A stretch of DNA of 64,000 nt from Pogostemon cablin (lineage: Eukaryota > Streptophyta > Magnoliopsida > Lamiales > Lamiaceae). A program made the translations under genes and the position numbers. How positions within the stretch are numbered: the first letter of the stretch is position 1; each line of letters starts with the position of its first letter. The notes beneath the pieces are model-generated. The model was not told where the DNA came from. It did not search any database and saw only the letters and a list, made by a program, of their open reading frames with translations. Location: assembly GCA_023678885.1 (NCBI GenBank), contig CM043009.1:20887117-20951116 (forward strand), written 5' to 3'. Positions 34,052 to 45,135 of the stretch are shown here, in pieces.

Positions 34052-37000
34052 TGTAAGGAGATTTAGAAAATCACCGTAAGTGTGGTGATGACAATGCTAT
34101 GATTAATATACGTGAGATTACAGATTACAACAGAAAGACCCAAAATTAGAGGAGCCACATAAGGTAAATTACAATAAGAATATATACTAAAAAATATAGA
34201 AAATAACTTAATCATTAATCCTATTATCCCTGTCAAGCACTGCGTGGGAGTATGACATACGCAAAGCTTGGACCGAAGAAATTCGAAGGCGGGTCGAGGA
34301 AGGCTCTTCGTGAAAATATCAACTAATTGGAGATGAGAAGGCACAAAACTAGTGACTAACTTGCCTAAAGAGACAAGCTCACGAACAAAGTGATAGTCCA
34401 AATCAATGCGCTTAGCCCGTTTATGAGCCACCAGATTTTGACTTAAGAATATAGCACTCTTATTGTCACATAAAAGAGTGAGCTGAGAAAGTGAATTGGA
34501 ATGAAGCTCATGAAGGAGATTCGTCACCCAAACCAATTCAGAAGCTGCGTTAGCCATGGCTCGATACTCAGATTCACAACTAGAGCGAGCAACTGAAGAT
34601 TATTTCTTGGCGCTCCAAGATACAAGGTTACCACCAAGAAAGATTGAATACCCATACGTAGAACGTCATGTCTCAGTACAGCTTGCCCAATCAGCATTAG
34701 AGTGTCCTAGAATCGAAGAGTCAGCCCGCTTAGTAAAGGAGAGACCAAGATGTAAAGTACCTTTAACATATCGAAGAATACGCTTCACTGCCAAGAAATG
34801 ATCATCAATAGGAGATTGTAGAAACTGACTAACTGAGCCAACTGCATATGAAAGGTCAGAATGGGTAATGGTCAAGTATTGGAGAGCACCAACAAGAGAC
34901 ATGTATAATGTAGGATCATGAAATGGAACACCATCACTGACAAGGGATTCCCCTGCTGCTAACGGGGTGGAGACAGGCTTAGATTCCAATAAGTTAGCTC
35001 ATTAAAGAATGTCATGAGCATACTTGGCTTGACCAACAAACAAGCCATCCGAAGTATAAAAAACCTCAAGTCCAAGAAAGTAATTTAATCGTCCAAGATC
35101 CTTAATAGCGAATTCTTGATGCGTACAAGAAATAAAGGTATGCCATAAAGTTTCATCATTACCTGTAACAATGATGTCATCCACATAAAGTAACAGATAA
35201 ATAACAGATGTACCTCGATGAAAGTGAAATAAAGAGGAACCACAACAACTCTGAAGAAAGCCAAGACTATTGAGGTATGAGCTAAATCTTTGAAACTAGG
35301 CAAGAGGTGCCTGACGAAGGCCGTATAGAGCTTTCTTTAGATGACAAACATAATCAAGAAACCGGGGGTCAACGAATCCTGGAGGTTGTGCCATAAACAC
35401 TGGTTTGTCAAGAACACCATTTAGAAATGCGTTTTTGACATCAAGCTGATGAAGGGGCCAACTATGTTGAACAGAAAGGGCCAGAATGATACGAACAGTT
35501 GTTGCCTTAACAACTGGGCTGAACGTGTGATGAAAGTCAGTACCAGGAATCTGAGTAAAACCCTGGGCAACAAGACGGGCTTTGTGTCTTTCAATTGATC
35601 CATCAGCATGAAACTTCGTACGGAAGACCCATTTTGAACCGACAATATTAGTACCAGGAGGACGAGGTACTAGATCCCATGTTTGGTTCGAACGAAGTGC
35701 ATCAATTTCTTCTTGCATAGCGGCAAGCCATTCTGGTTGTTTAGCAGCACTCTTAAAACCACGAGGCTCAGATGTAGCAACAAGGGCTGATAACAGAGAT
35801 GTAGATGCCAAATCAAGTGGATAACGAGGTTTGAAGATACCTGCTCGGGCCCGAGTGATCATATAGTGTTGCGGAGGTCCAGTGGTATCACATCAGGCTG
35901 CTGGGGCACAATAGGACCAAGAGGAGGATCTGGAGCAATAGGTTGTGCATGGACATCATGCTGAACAACAGGAGCAGTCAGTGCAGTAGGAGCTAACGAT
36001 GAAGACTCATCAGGATCAGCCAGGACGGGTGCTGAGCGACGCTCAACAGCATGATCGGGAGTACAATCAAGTAGTGGAGCAATACCTGATGTATCAAGAA
36101 ATGTCGAAACAACCAAATCTGAAATTGGGATGGAAGACAACTCTTGAGAGAAAGGAAAACAAAGCTCATCAAATGGGCATGGCGTGTAATAAAGATCCTA
36201 GATGAAGCAGGATCAAAACAACGTAATCCATTGTAGATGTTACTGTAACCAAGAAAAATACATGGCCAACTACGAGGTTCCAACTTGTGAGTCGCATAGT
36301 CTCGGAGATATGGGAATACCCGGCATCCAAATGGCTTGAAGTTCCCATAATTAGGATTGTAGCCAAACAATAATTGAAAAGGAGACGAATCATGCAATAC
36401 TGAAGATGGAAGCATGTTGATTATGTAAACAGCGGTTGCAAAAGCATCAAACCAAAGTGAAGCATGAGCATGAGGATGAAACAACATAGATAAACCAGTT
36501 TCAACAATATGCCGATGCTTTCGTTCAACCCTACCATTTTGCTGAGGAGTGTAAGGGCAAGATAAACGATGAAGTATGCCATTCAAGTGCATAAATTCAC
36601 GAACTTTAGCATTCACAAACTCAGTACCCCCATCACTTTGAAACACCTTAATTTTACGATCAAACTGAATACTAACAAAAGTATGAAATTGGACTAGAAC
36701 ACCATAAAACTCAAATTTGGCACGTAACGGATAAATCCAACAAAATCGAGAGAAATCATCAATAAAGGCAACATAGTATCTGAAACCATTAAAAGTAGAA
36801 ATGGGTGCAGGACCCCACAAATCACAGTGTATCAAGTCTAAAACATTATCAACACGTTTCTCATTTAACTGAAAAGATAGACTTTTGCTCTTTGCCAATT
36901 GACAAGAAGAGCAAACACTTGGATTAGGTAAAACTGAAGTGACAGATAAGTGGCCCTTTTTATTTAAAAAAGAAATGATAGGAAATGGGACATGCCCCAA

Positions 37001-38789
37001 CCGTAAGTGCCATAAATTAAAATTTGCTGTCAAGTCTTTGTTCCAGACTGTAGACACTAAAGCCGGAACACCCTTATTAAGTAAATGAAGACCATTTTCA
37101 CACCTTCCCTAAGTCAGAATTTGTTTCATCACTCGGTTCTGAATGACAAGAAATTTGTCAGAAAATATCACATCAACTGGAAAATCAGATGTCAATTTAC
37201 TGATAGACAGAAGATTTTTAGTGATATGAGGCATCACTAAAACATCCAATAACTGAACATCTGCAGACAATTTACTAGAACCAATATAAGAAATATTCAA
37301 TGCATCACCATTACCAACAATGACTGAACCATTACCAGAATAAGATTTATAAGAGTCAAGCGTAGCAGGTTGACTGGTCATATGGCAGAGGCTTCCGAAT
37401 CAAGATACCAATCAGGTGTAGGGTTTGAGATGGTGCAAGAAGAGTGAAAAGCCTGTGCCAAATTTGCAGAAGATGCAGCCTGTTTAGCATTGAGAAACTG
37501 AGGACATTTGTCAGCATAATGTTCCCCTCTGCATATTTGGCATCTAGGAATGTATATACGACGCCCCCCATTGGTCGAACCAGTTGAACCGGCACGAGGA
37601 CCAGAATGCTGCCCATGATTAAATTAATGGCCACGACTTTTGCTGGAATCAAATTGATGTCCACGATTGTTGTTGTTACCAAAAAATTGATTTCTGCCAT
37701 ACTGTTGGCGACCACCACGGGATGCCGAATCACGACCAGATTGCATGCGTCGATCAGTCGTGAAGGCTGCCTGAGGAGAAGAAGACTCCATAGCCGAAGC
37801 ATCAAATCATACTGTATGGCTTGACTTAATAAATCACAGAAAATAGAGATAGGGGAGAGTGCCATACGGGTATCCGCAAAACCCACAAATTGAATACCCA
37901 AGCCACGCAAAAACCAATGACTTTTATCTGATTCATTCACAGAACCACCAATAGCATTCAATTGATCACATATAAGTTTGAACTTCTTACCATAATCCTC
38001 AATGGAGGAGTCACCACGTCGAAGAGAAAATAGTTCTTCACATAACTGATGTTGGCAAGACGGCGAGGAGAAAACGCCTTCTAGAGTGAGCCATGTGTCT
38101 CTCGAAGTCTGAGAGTCCGGAACTTCGTTCACTGCTTCCTCAGACAGCGAAGTGTACATCACGCTAAGCAACTTTCTGTCCTTTATCTTCCAAGCCAAGT
38201 ACACTGGGTTAGAACACTCCACACCAGCAGTAATAAGGGTTTTAGGTGGAGGAACAAGAGAACCGTCGAGATGGCACATCAAATCAAAACAGTCTGCCAT
38301 GTGTTCGATCTGACGACGCCACGGTATGTAGTTGGTAGAGTTCAATTTGATGGCAGAGACCATGTTGATCATGGCAGTAACCGGTAGGGAATCGGTAGGA
38401 GCAGCCATAGTGAGAAAAAAAAAAAAAATAGGGCAACAATTGGGGATATCTGCAGAAGTTTAGAAGAGAAGGAAGAAAGAGGCAATTATACCAGAGGGGA
38501 CCAGTCTGGTGTGAAAGAAGACGGAGGGGACGAGTCTGTCAACAGAGATTGCGGAAGACGACGACAGCCGATACACAGGAGAAAGTTGGGTTAGGACCGA
38601 GAAGCTGATACCATGTAAGGAGATTTAGAAAATCATCGCAAGTGTGGTGATGGCAATGCTATGATTAATATACGTGAGATTACAGATTACAACAGAAAGG
38701 CCCAAAATTAAAGGAGCCACATAAGGTAAATTACAATAAGAACATATACTAAAAAATATAGACAACTAATTTAATCATTAATCCTATTA
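34052..38789 (-). mobile_element. Decayed Copia element with TA..CA LTRs (minus strand)
   Basis: LTRs are 34052-34226 (175 bp) and 38614-38789 (176 bp), differing at about 9 positions (~95% identity). Target duplication GTAAT is at 34047-34051 and 38790-38794. In element orientation the LTR reads TAATAGG...TTACA, so its ends are TA..CA rather than TG..CA. The primer-binding site at 38603-38613 reads TGGTATCAGCT on minus (tRNA-Met type). Coding content is a broken copy of the family represented intact at 59544-64000. Confidence 0.9.
34230..38408 (-). pseudogene. Broken Copia gag-pol
   Basis: Domains in order on minus: gag from ATG 38408 (MAAPTDSLPVTAMINMVSAI..., WRRQIEHM), zinc knuckle CQICRGEHYADKC near 37540, protease site reading DSE instead of DSG (near 37395), integrase zinc-binding and core at 35993-37057 (LWHLRLGH, CSSCQLAK, FQSDGGTEF, PYTPQQNGRVERKH), reverse transcriptase at 35000-35862 (SKWVFRTKF, LDVKNAFLNG; YVDD retained near 35180), RNase H at 34230-34989 (CDNKSAIFLS). 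Several stops and frameshifts break it, for example Trp to stop near 35297. With the protease Gly lost and the frame broken, it is not functional. Confidence 0.9.
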
Positions 38790-38794
38790 GTAAT

Positions 38795-39492
38795 ACAGAT
38801 TATATCTCAAAGAAGAGCTCATATGCTTTTAGGCCCTTTGGTGCATATCAGAATTTAGAACTCAAACTTTTAAGGTGTCCAAGAAGAACCTATATAGTCT
38901 AGTATTTGTAGCTAGCTTAAAAACAGCAATTTATTATTAGACAGATAATACACAAAACATGAACATGATATATGAAATCAAGATGAAAAGGGAATTACTC
39001 TATGAAAAGAAAATAAGTGCTGAACTTTATAATGCCCTAAATTTTGACAAAAGCATCCATATTAATAAGTCATATGTACAATCATGTGCCTGATTGCACA
39101 TCAAAACTTACCAAATTGGGAATCTGAGAACTCATGAATACCGCCTCCAGACTTCCATCATTAAGATGTTAATCAAAATGAAGCTTAGATCTTTAAGTTT
39201 CTTGGGAAGTAAATCATTGAACTGTACCTTGGGTCCTTGACAGAAAATTAGGCCCACACATTTGGCTTACTTTTGAAACTCAGCTGCTGTATAGAGATGA
39301 AAATGCCTCTCCCTGTTGAGCATGATGAAAATGCAATTGTTAAACAACAAACTATGGCTTCATGGATGATAATCATAATATCTTGCCATTGTGAGTCGAA
39401 AAGCATGCTCTTAAAACGAGGCTGAAAGATTTAATAGTGACCGGACGAAATCAAATTAAATTCTGCCATGAAAATGAATGGAATTGACTTAC
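38795..39492. other. Spacer with two small exon-like segments
   Basis: On minus, 39112-39151 (SGGIHEFSDSQF, donor GTAAGT) and 39271-39312 (bounded by CAACAG and GTAAGC) look like short exons, but their reading phases do not join to each other. Otherwise noncoding. Confidence 0.3.
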
Positions 39493-39878
39493 ATCAATAT
39501 TCACTTGCAGCTCAGCATTGGCTTCAGGAGCAGCAACGGCCCGTTCACGTGTTCGACTCTTCTTAGCACTATCAGCTTGAATTTTACCAGCAGCTCTTAC
39601 CCGACACTCAAGTATTTTAACATAAACGTATGCTGACTAAAGCTCCGGTTAAAACCATGAACTGACTCAACAAAGTTGTAATGGATGCACATAAGTTTAA
39701 ATAGATGTGATAGTTTTTTGGACCTTCGAGCTTCTTCATTACGACGCTTAGCATCCTTCATGCACCGCTTATACGAATACTGCGGTTTGAATATGGTCGC
39801 ATGAGGAAGCTTCGACTTTTTCCAATATTCCTCAGAAGGAGAGCCACATAGCTTGAAAATCCTGTGTAGCTGTTCTAT
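39493..39878 (-). pseudogene. CDK-like serine/threonine kinase pseudogene fragment
   Basis: Two exon-like pieces on minus. 39878-39724 encodes IEQLHRIFKLCGSPSEEYWK, KSKLPHATIFKPQ, YSYKRCMKDAKRRNEEAR, the kinase C-lobe of the plant CDK-like (At1g54610/IBS1) family, but about 55 residues that normally follow KRC (the end of the catalytic domain) are missing. 39606-39493 is a 38-codon piece reading CRVRAAGKIQADSAKKSRTR...EANAELQVNID with a clean GTAAGT donor. The two pieces do not join in frame. The normal next exon would begin RRRLISHANAK, as at 621-929 on the plus strand, but none follows here. Nonfunctional. Confidence 0.75.
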
Positions 39879-42405
39879 CTAACCACAAAAATAATATTTA
39901 ATATGGCAAATCATATCTTCACAACTTTATGATCGACTGGTTTGAAGTGACATTCGAGTACTTCGAAGTGAAAATCAAGTGATGATTATGGAATAAAAAG
40001 ACTTATTTATAGATTTCAAGGCATCTTTTCATGAAGGATTGCACTAAATACACACCCCTTTTATTAAATACACACTCCATTAATAAATAATTAAAATAAA
40101 TATTTTTTACAAGTCTAAATTACCCTTGATCCATTAAATACACATCCCTATCTATTATATACTAATCTAATCTAAAGTATACTATTTGAGAGTTTTTGAA
40201 TGCTGATATGTCATCCTTGAGTTGTCAACTTCATATGCATCGCAGTATTTTAATTAATTATTTGACATTTTAGTTTATTGTGTAATTGCATTGTCGGTGC
40301 CTTTATTAAGATAACAAGATATTTTAGGGACTTCTCAACAAAACTTCAGAACCCTATTCTATGGCTGCCATCGTCTTTCGAAATGAAAATCTCACACAGA
40401 ATGCTTAGATGGCTCTGCATCCCTTCCGCTCATCAACTTTAAAACCTATAAATAATTTGACAATTCTCTAATTCTTTGATTTTATGTGTTGCAGATGAAG
40501 AACTTTTATATATCATCCACGAAGGTAAATGTTATCCCATCCACTTGGATTGTGAGAATCGGCATCTTCTTCATTTTTTTTTTCCTATTTACGTCTAATA
40601 ATTTAGGTCCAGGTCCTGCAGCAGTAGGCATCCCATGATCTGAACCCCTTTCACAGTACGTTTTTACCATTTTTTAATTTAGCCTTCTTCTTCTCAATGT
40701 CATGCCAAAACCTTAATTGAATCCTTATTCGGATTTGAACGCCATAGTAGAAAATCAGTTTCATAGAGAATTTGAGTATTTGTGTATGCACCTATTTAAT
40801 GCTTCTGCATTTTTTATTATAATCTTAATCAAGAATAATATCGGACAGAATACTCCTAAAATACCAAATACGGAATATAGATCAAAACATCGGCTTCATA
40901 TGGAGCATGAACGAGTTTCCATGAATCCGAAGATCCATTTTATCTGATCTCTTATGCATGCAGTTTGAATACTCTGCCCAGTGTTATTTAAAATTTTGAA
41001 TATCGAATTCCTAGGTTCACTGATTTAAATGCAATTATCTCCATGCAATATTGATGCATTTGGTTTAAGTGTCAATCTTTGTTTTTTTAATATATTTTTA
41101 AAAGTTTACTTTTTGAATTCTCGGTACATCTCACCGAACTGTTGATGACAGTGCTGGCGATGCCAGTTCAATACAACAGAATGAGACGTAAGTAATCAGT
41201 GACCTTTATTTTTAGTTTTCAATTGATTTTGATTCTATTTATGTAGACAATGTTTACTGATTTCTCATATTTCTATTTTTTTTTAATTCTAATTAAAGGG
41301 TAAGACTAACCATTGAGCAAGGATTCGCTTATCAAGGTGGCAGTGAGCGGTGGAGCAGGTGATTTGAGCGGGGCAAGTAGAAATTAGAGAAGGAAATCGA
41401 CTAAGATATTCCTTTTGAGTAAAATCTTTCTTCTCTATTCTGCCATCTACTTATGTATTGTATAATTTTATTACTTTTTTCTTATCTGATTCCAGCTTTT
41501 TTTTATTTTGGCACGGATAGTGAAGGTGTCGAGCCACATGTGTAATAAAATTTAATAATTTTGGATGTTCTATTCTCAGGTTTTTGATAAAGCCCAAAAA
41601 TCAAATGCTTACTTTAAGCGATTCCAAGTTAGGTACAAGAGAATAAGGCGTATCAATGACCTTTTTTTTTACCTTTAATTGATTTTGATTCAATTTTTAT
41701 CCAGTTGATGTTTGCTGCTTCCTCATGTTTTATTTTTATTTTTTATTTTTTTAATTAAAGGGTAAGTCTGACTATCAGGCAAGGATTTGCTTGATCAATC
41801 AAGACAAGAACAAAGACAACACTCCAAGGTATCACTTTGTTATGCACTTTGTATCCTGATGCGTCCATTTTTGTTTTGTTTACCCCATTTAGTGGTGTAT
41901 ATCTGTTGCACTGCTGAAGCTATCAATGTCCAAACAACAGATGATACATATTCATTATTTTGTCCCTTCTTTATGATGATACCAATTCATAGGGATGTCT
42001 TCTTTGTTTTTCTATAATTAATTCAGATTTATTTGTTTTTTACATTTTCTTCATTTCATACCACTTATGCATTAATCCCAGAAATTAGAATTCATGTTTC
42101 TCTATCCAAACAACTGAATAAATTAATTGTGTAGTTAGCTGCTAGCCATTGTGGTTGATTTTTTTTATAATGTATCATGAACCTTAACATGGTTACTAGA
42201 GCAATCTTGGTATAACATGTTAGACCGTATCTGCTAGCATTGCTGGTGATCATGTCCCTTCCAAAGTTTGTGGATAGCCTTCTATTCGGCTCATACTCGT
42301 GCTAATATAGAATTTCCAATTCAGAAGGGAAAAAAAAAAGGTCTCTTTATTCTACTCTTACCTTGTATAAGATGTTCATGAGTCAAATAACAAAACAAAT
42401 CTGTA
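39879..42405. other. Spacer, possibly a decayed repeat with internal duplication
   Basis: No gene is supported. About 41200-41345 and 41645-41795 are direct copies (ATTGATTTTGATTC...TTAATTAAAGGGTAAG...AAGGATT.GCTT). TCTATTATATACTAATCTAA near 40150 resembles a Helitron 5' start, but no hairpin plus CTRR end was located. Confidence 0.3.
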
Positions 42406-42415
42406 GCTCAAAATA

Positions 42416-42926
42416 GTGTTAAATATTTGTTTGGTCCCGTAACTTTTTTTCTTTTTAATTTTAGTCCCAAAAAAGATATTTATTTATAATTAGTCCCATA
42501 ACTTTAATTTTTCTTTAATTTTGGTCCAATTTTTATCGGATTTGCCACTTGTTGCCGGAAACCGATGAGCGATGCTGACGTGGCTAGTCCAATTATTTCT
42601 CAACCAACCAAAGATTGATGAAACTTAAGAAGAAGAATGAAGACAATACCAAAGATTTAAAAAACGTTTATAGTCACCCCATACATAAACATTTTGCAAT
42701 TTTTGGTGTTATCCTTCTTCTTCTTCTTAAGCTTCATCAATATTTGGCGGTTGAACTCGTCATGTCAGCATCACTTGCCAATTTCGGAAACAGGTGGCAA
42801 ATTCGGCGAAAATTGGACCAAAATTAAAGAAAAATGAAAGTTATGGGACTAATTATAAACAAATATATTTTTTGGGACTAAAATTAAAAAGAAAAAAAGT
42901 TACGGGACCAAACAAATATTTAACTC
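42416..42926. mobile_element. Foldback MITE, Mutator-like by target site
   Basis: Terminal inverted repeats of about 170 bp begin GTGTTAAATATTTGTTTGG on the left and GAGTTAAATATTTGTTTGG on the right (read inward). The flanks are identical 10-bp copies, GCTCAAAATA, at 42406-42415 and 42927-42936. An inner inverted pair (TTAAGAAGAAGAA against TTCTTCTTCTTAAG) makes most of the 511 bp fold back. It encodes no protein; the 70-residue frame at 42615-42827 is a shadow. Confidence 0.8.
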
Positions 42927-42987
42927 GCTCAAAATATGTAAAAGTAGAAAGGAGATAGTATTTTTTACGCAATGGTCATTCTAAATA

Positions 42988-43068
42988 TACTTCCTCTGTT
43001 CCATAAAAATTTTCACCTCAGGAGATGTGAAACAAAGGAGAGTTTAAATTTTATGGGACGAAAGAGTT
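42988..43068. mobile_element. Miniature Stowaway-like hairpin
   Basis: It starts TACTTCCTCTGTTCCATAAA and ends TTATGGGACGAAAGAG, with TTTCACCTC/GAGATGTGAAA pairing in the middle. It resembles the 85-bp hairpin at 8640-8724. Confidence 0.5.
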
Positions 43069-43689
43069 TCATTTTTATCCCTACTATTTTCAGGATTAAT
43101 AACTATTCTAAAATCTCATTGAAAATGATTTGTTTTATCCTCTTCATTGTTGAACTTTACTTGAGCAAATTTAAGACACATAATTATAAAATGCATGGCA
43201 GACAAACGCATTGTGATTGATTTGCTTATAATTCAACTTTTCTAAGCAGTGTTTAAGCATCACCTATTAATTAGTTAAGTCAGAATAACAAGTATTTCTT
43301 TTCTCATTAATCTCCAATATTCAAGTACAGTACTAACGAGACTACAAATAGAATACTAAGACAATTCACAATTCAATTTGATTTTTTTTCAACCTAATTT
43401 ATATCTGATTTGATTGTATGATCTCAGATCATAAAGATTTAGAACTCAAATAAAACTAAGAATTAAATGCGAATAGTTCATGACTCATAACAAAAGAAGA
43501 CTATAATTCAGAATGAAGAGAGTATAGAAGAAGATTTATATTCAAAGTCAACTGATCATCCATCAATCCATACCTAAATATTTCCACATCTCAAAACATA
43601 TTTCCCCAAATGTGTTTTTCACCAGAAACAACTCAAAACTTATTTTCCTAAAAGTGTTTTCTTTCACCATAATAACACAAAATTATCTC
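43069..43689. other. 3' flank shared with another F-box fragment
   Basis: The last ~200 bases (GAATGAAGAGAGTATAG..., CTAAAAGTGTTTTCTTT) match 57200-57360, so the duplication that made the two minus-strand F-box fragments included their 3' flanks. The rest is AT-rich spacer. Confidence 0.55.
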
Positions 43690-44745
43690 ATACTTGCATC
43701 ACCCGAATGTGAAAGCTCCTCTTGCCATATTAATCGGAATCGCACGTTTTGCATATTTTCTGGTGTAAATGAATATTCTAACGTCTACCAGGCCGACACT
43801 CAGCAAGATTCTCTTCAAAAAGTTCCACATTTACTCCCTTAAGATCCTGCACACTCGACCCACTCCCTCTTGCTCCCTCTACAATCTTACAAAGAATCTG
43901 TAGAAGACCGTTTGCTCCTGGTGCCGTAAACCTATTCGGATCCAGAGTTATGAAGTTAGGACGACAACTCAACAACAAACAATCCATAAGAGTACCATCA
44001 TCAAAGCAGCCTGAACCAATTGTCAAATTCCCCACCGTAGGTTTAGGTAAACCTTGCAAATCAACTTCTTTTGTCATGATAAAATAGGGATAATATCAAT
44101 TTTGGTCCTTTAGGATATGTTAAATCCATTTTAGTCATCAAGTATGGTAATTTCCCAAAACTTGTCCTTTTTGGTCCGTTTTTGATCCTTTTGGTCCACT
44201 TTTGGTCCTTTTTGTCCACTTTTAGTTCTTATTTGACATATCCTAAAGGACCAAAAGTGGACAAAAAAGATCAAAAGTGGACCAAAAGGACCAAAAACGA
44301 ACCAAAAAGGACCACTTTTGGGAAATTACCGAACTTGAGGACTAAAAATGGATTTGACATATCCTAGAAGACCAAAACTGATATTTTCTCAGAGAAAGAT
44401 TAATTCTTGATGAGTTCAAACAAGTCATCATTTCATTCAACTTGAGGAAAAATTTAGCACTACCACAACTACCGCAATATAAAGTTATATCAGATTCCCA
44501 TTCCCTTGAGGCTGTTTTAAAGGACAGTGAAGGCACCTTTACACCTGAAAATATAAACTTGCGAATACACGGAACATCGCATACAGCTCTCAACATGTTA
44601 TTCTGTCGAAAGCATATGTACTCGAGGGAACGGCTAGAAAGTTTGATTCCTTTGTAATTGTATCCACCACAATTATAAAGGGATAATTCTTTCAAGAAAG
44701 GAAAGTTAGATGACAGATCTGATAAATATTGATGCTAATTCTATT
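43690..44745 (-). pseudogene. F-box/LRR pseudogene, interrupted by a foldback MITE
   Basis: Minus-strand pieces: 44695-44395 (LKELSLYNCGGYNYKGIKLS, SRSLEYICFRQNNMLRAVCD, VPSLSFKTASREWESDITLY, FLKLNEMMTCLNSS) and 44077-43755 (VDLQGLPKPTVGNLTIGSG, DGTLMDCLLLSCRPNFITLD, GVNVELFEENLAECRPG). The two are separated by the inverted-repeat insert at 44086-44390. It is the same family as 13683-15052 and 57374-58043. The F-box end is missing beyond ~44745, where Copia-like DNA begins. Confidence 0.8.
44086..44390. mobile_element. Foldback MITE inside the F-box pseudogene
   Basis: Nearly the whole 305 bp folds on itself: GGATAATATCAATTTTGGTC at the left is complementary to GACCAAAACTGATATTTTCTC at the right. 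The arms consist largely of repeated (TTT)GGTCC(TTTT) words. The uninterrupted F-box paralog at about 57760-57790 shows that this DNA is an insertion. Confidence 0.75.
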
Positions 44746-44749
44746 AAAA

Positions 44750-45134
44750 TATTTGAAAGATGTAGAATACGCTAGATAGATAAAGATAAGTCAGGTTAAC
44801 TCCTGATAATTCTACAAATTGAATAGATAAACATTAATAGGTGGAGTATATATATTCTAGAATAACAAGATAAGTGATGAGAGAGGCTGTTAATAATTCT
44901 AGAGAAATCATGACATGTGTAAAATCAATGAGAAAACTAATCAATTTAAGTTTCCTTTTTATAAACCACACGTCCCAATACTATTCTCAATTAAAGATCC
45001 TGATCCACTACCAATATCTACCCTCTCACTCCCACAAACACAATAAACATCTAACTCACGCCACTCACCCGACTATTATTCTCATCTAACTCACGTCACT
45101 CACCCAACTATTATTCTCATCTAAAATACCAACA
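44750..45134 (+). repeat. Probable 5' LTR of a truncated Copia element
   Basis: It ends CTAAAATACCAACA directly before the tRNA-Met primer-binding site. Two tandem 35-bp units (45049-45083, 45084-45118; ATCTAACTCACG...) lie near its 3' end. The left boundary is uncertain because the right LTR is absent. Confidence 0.55.
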
Positions 45135-45135
45135 G

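Noticed and set aside
40150..42405. Helitron
   Set aside because: Only a weak 5'-start resemblance was seen; no 3' hairpin plus CTRR and no Rep/helicase coding were found.
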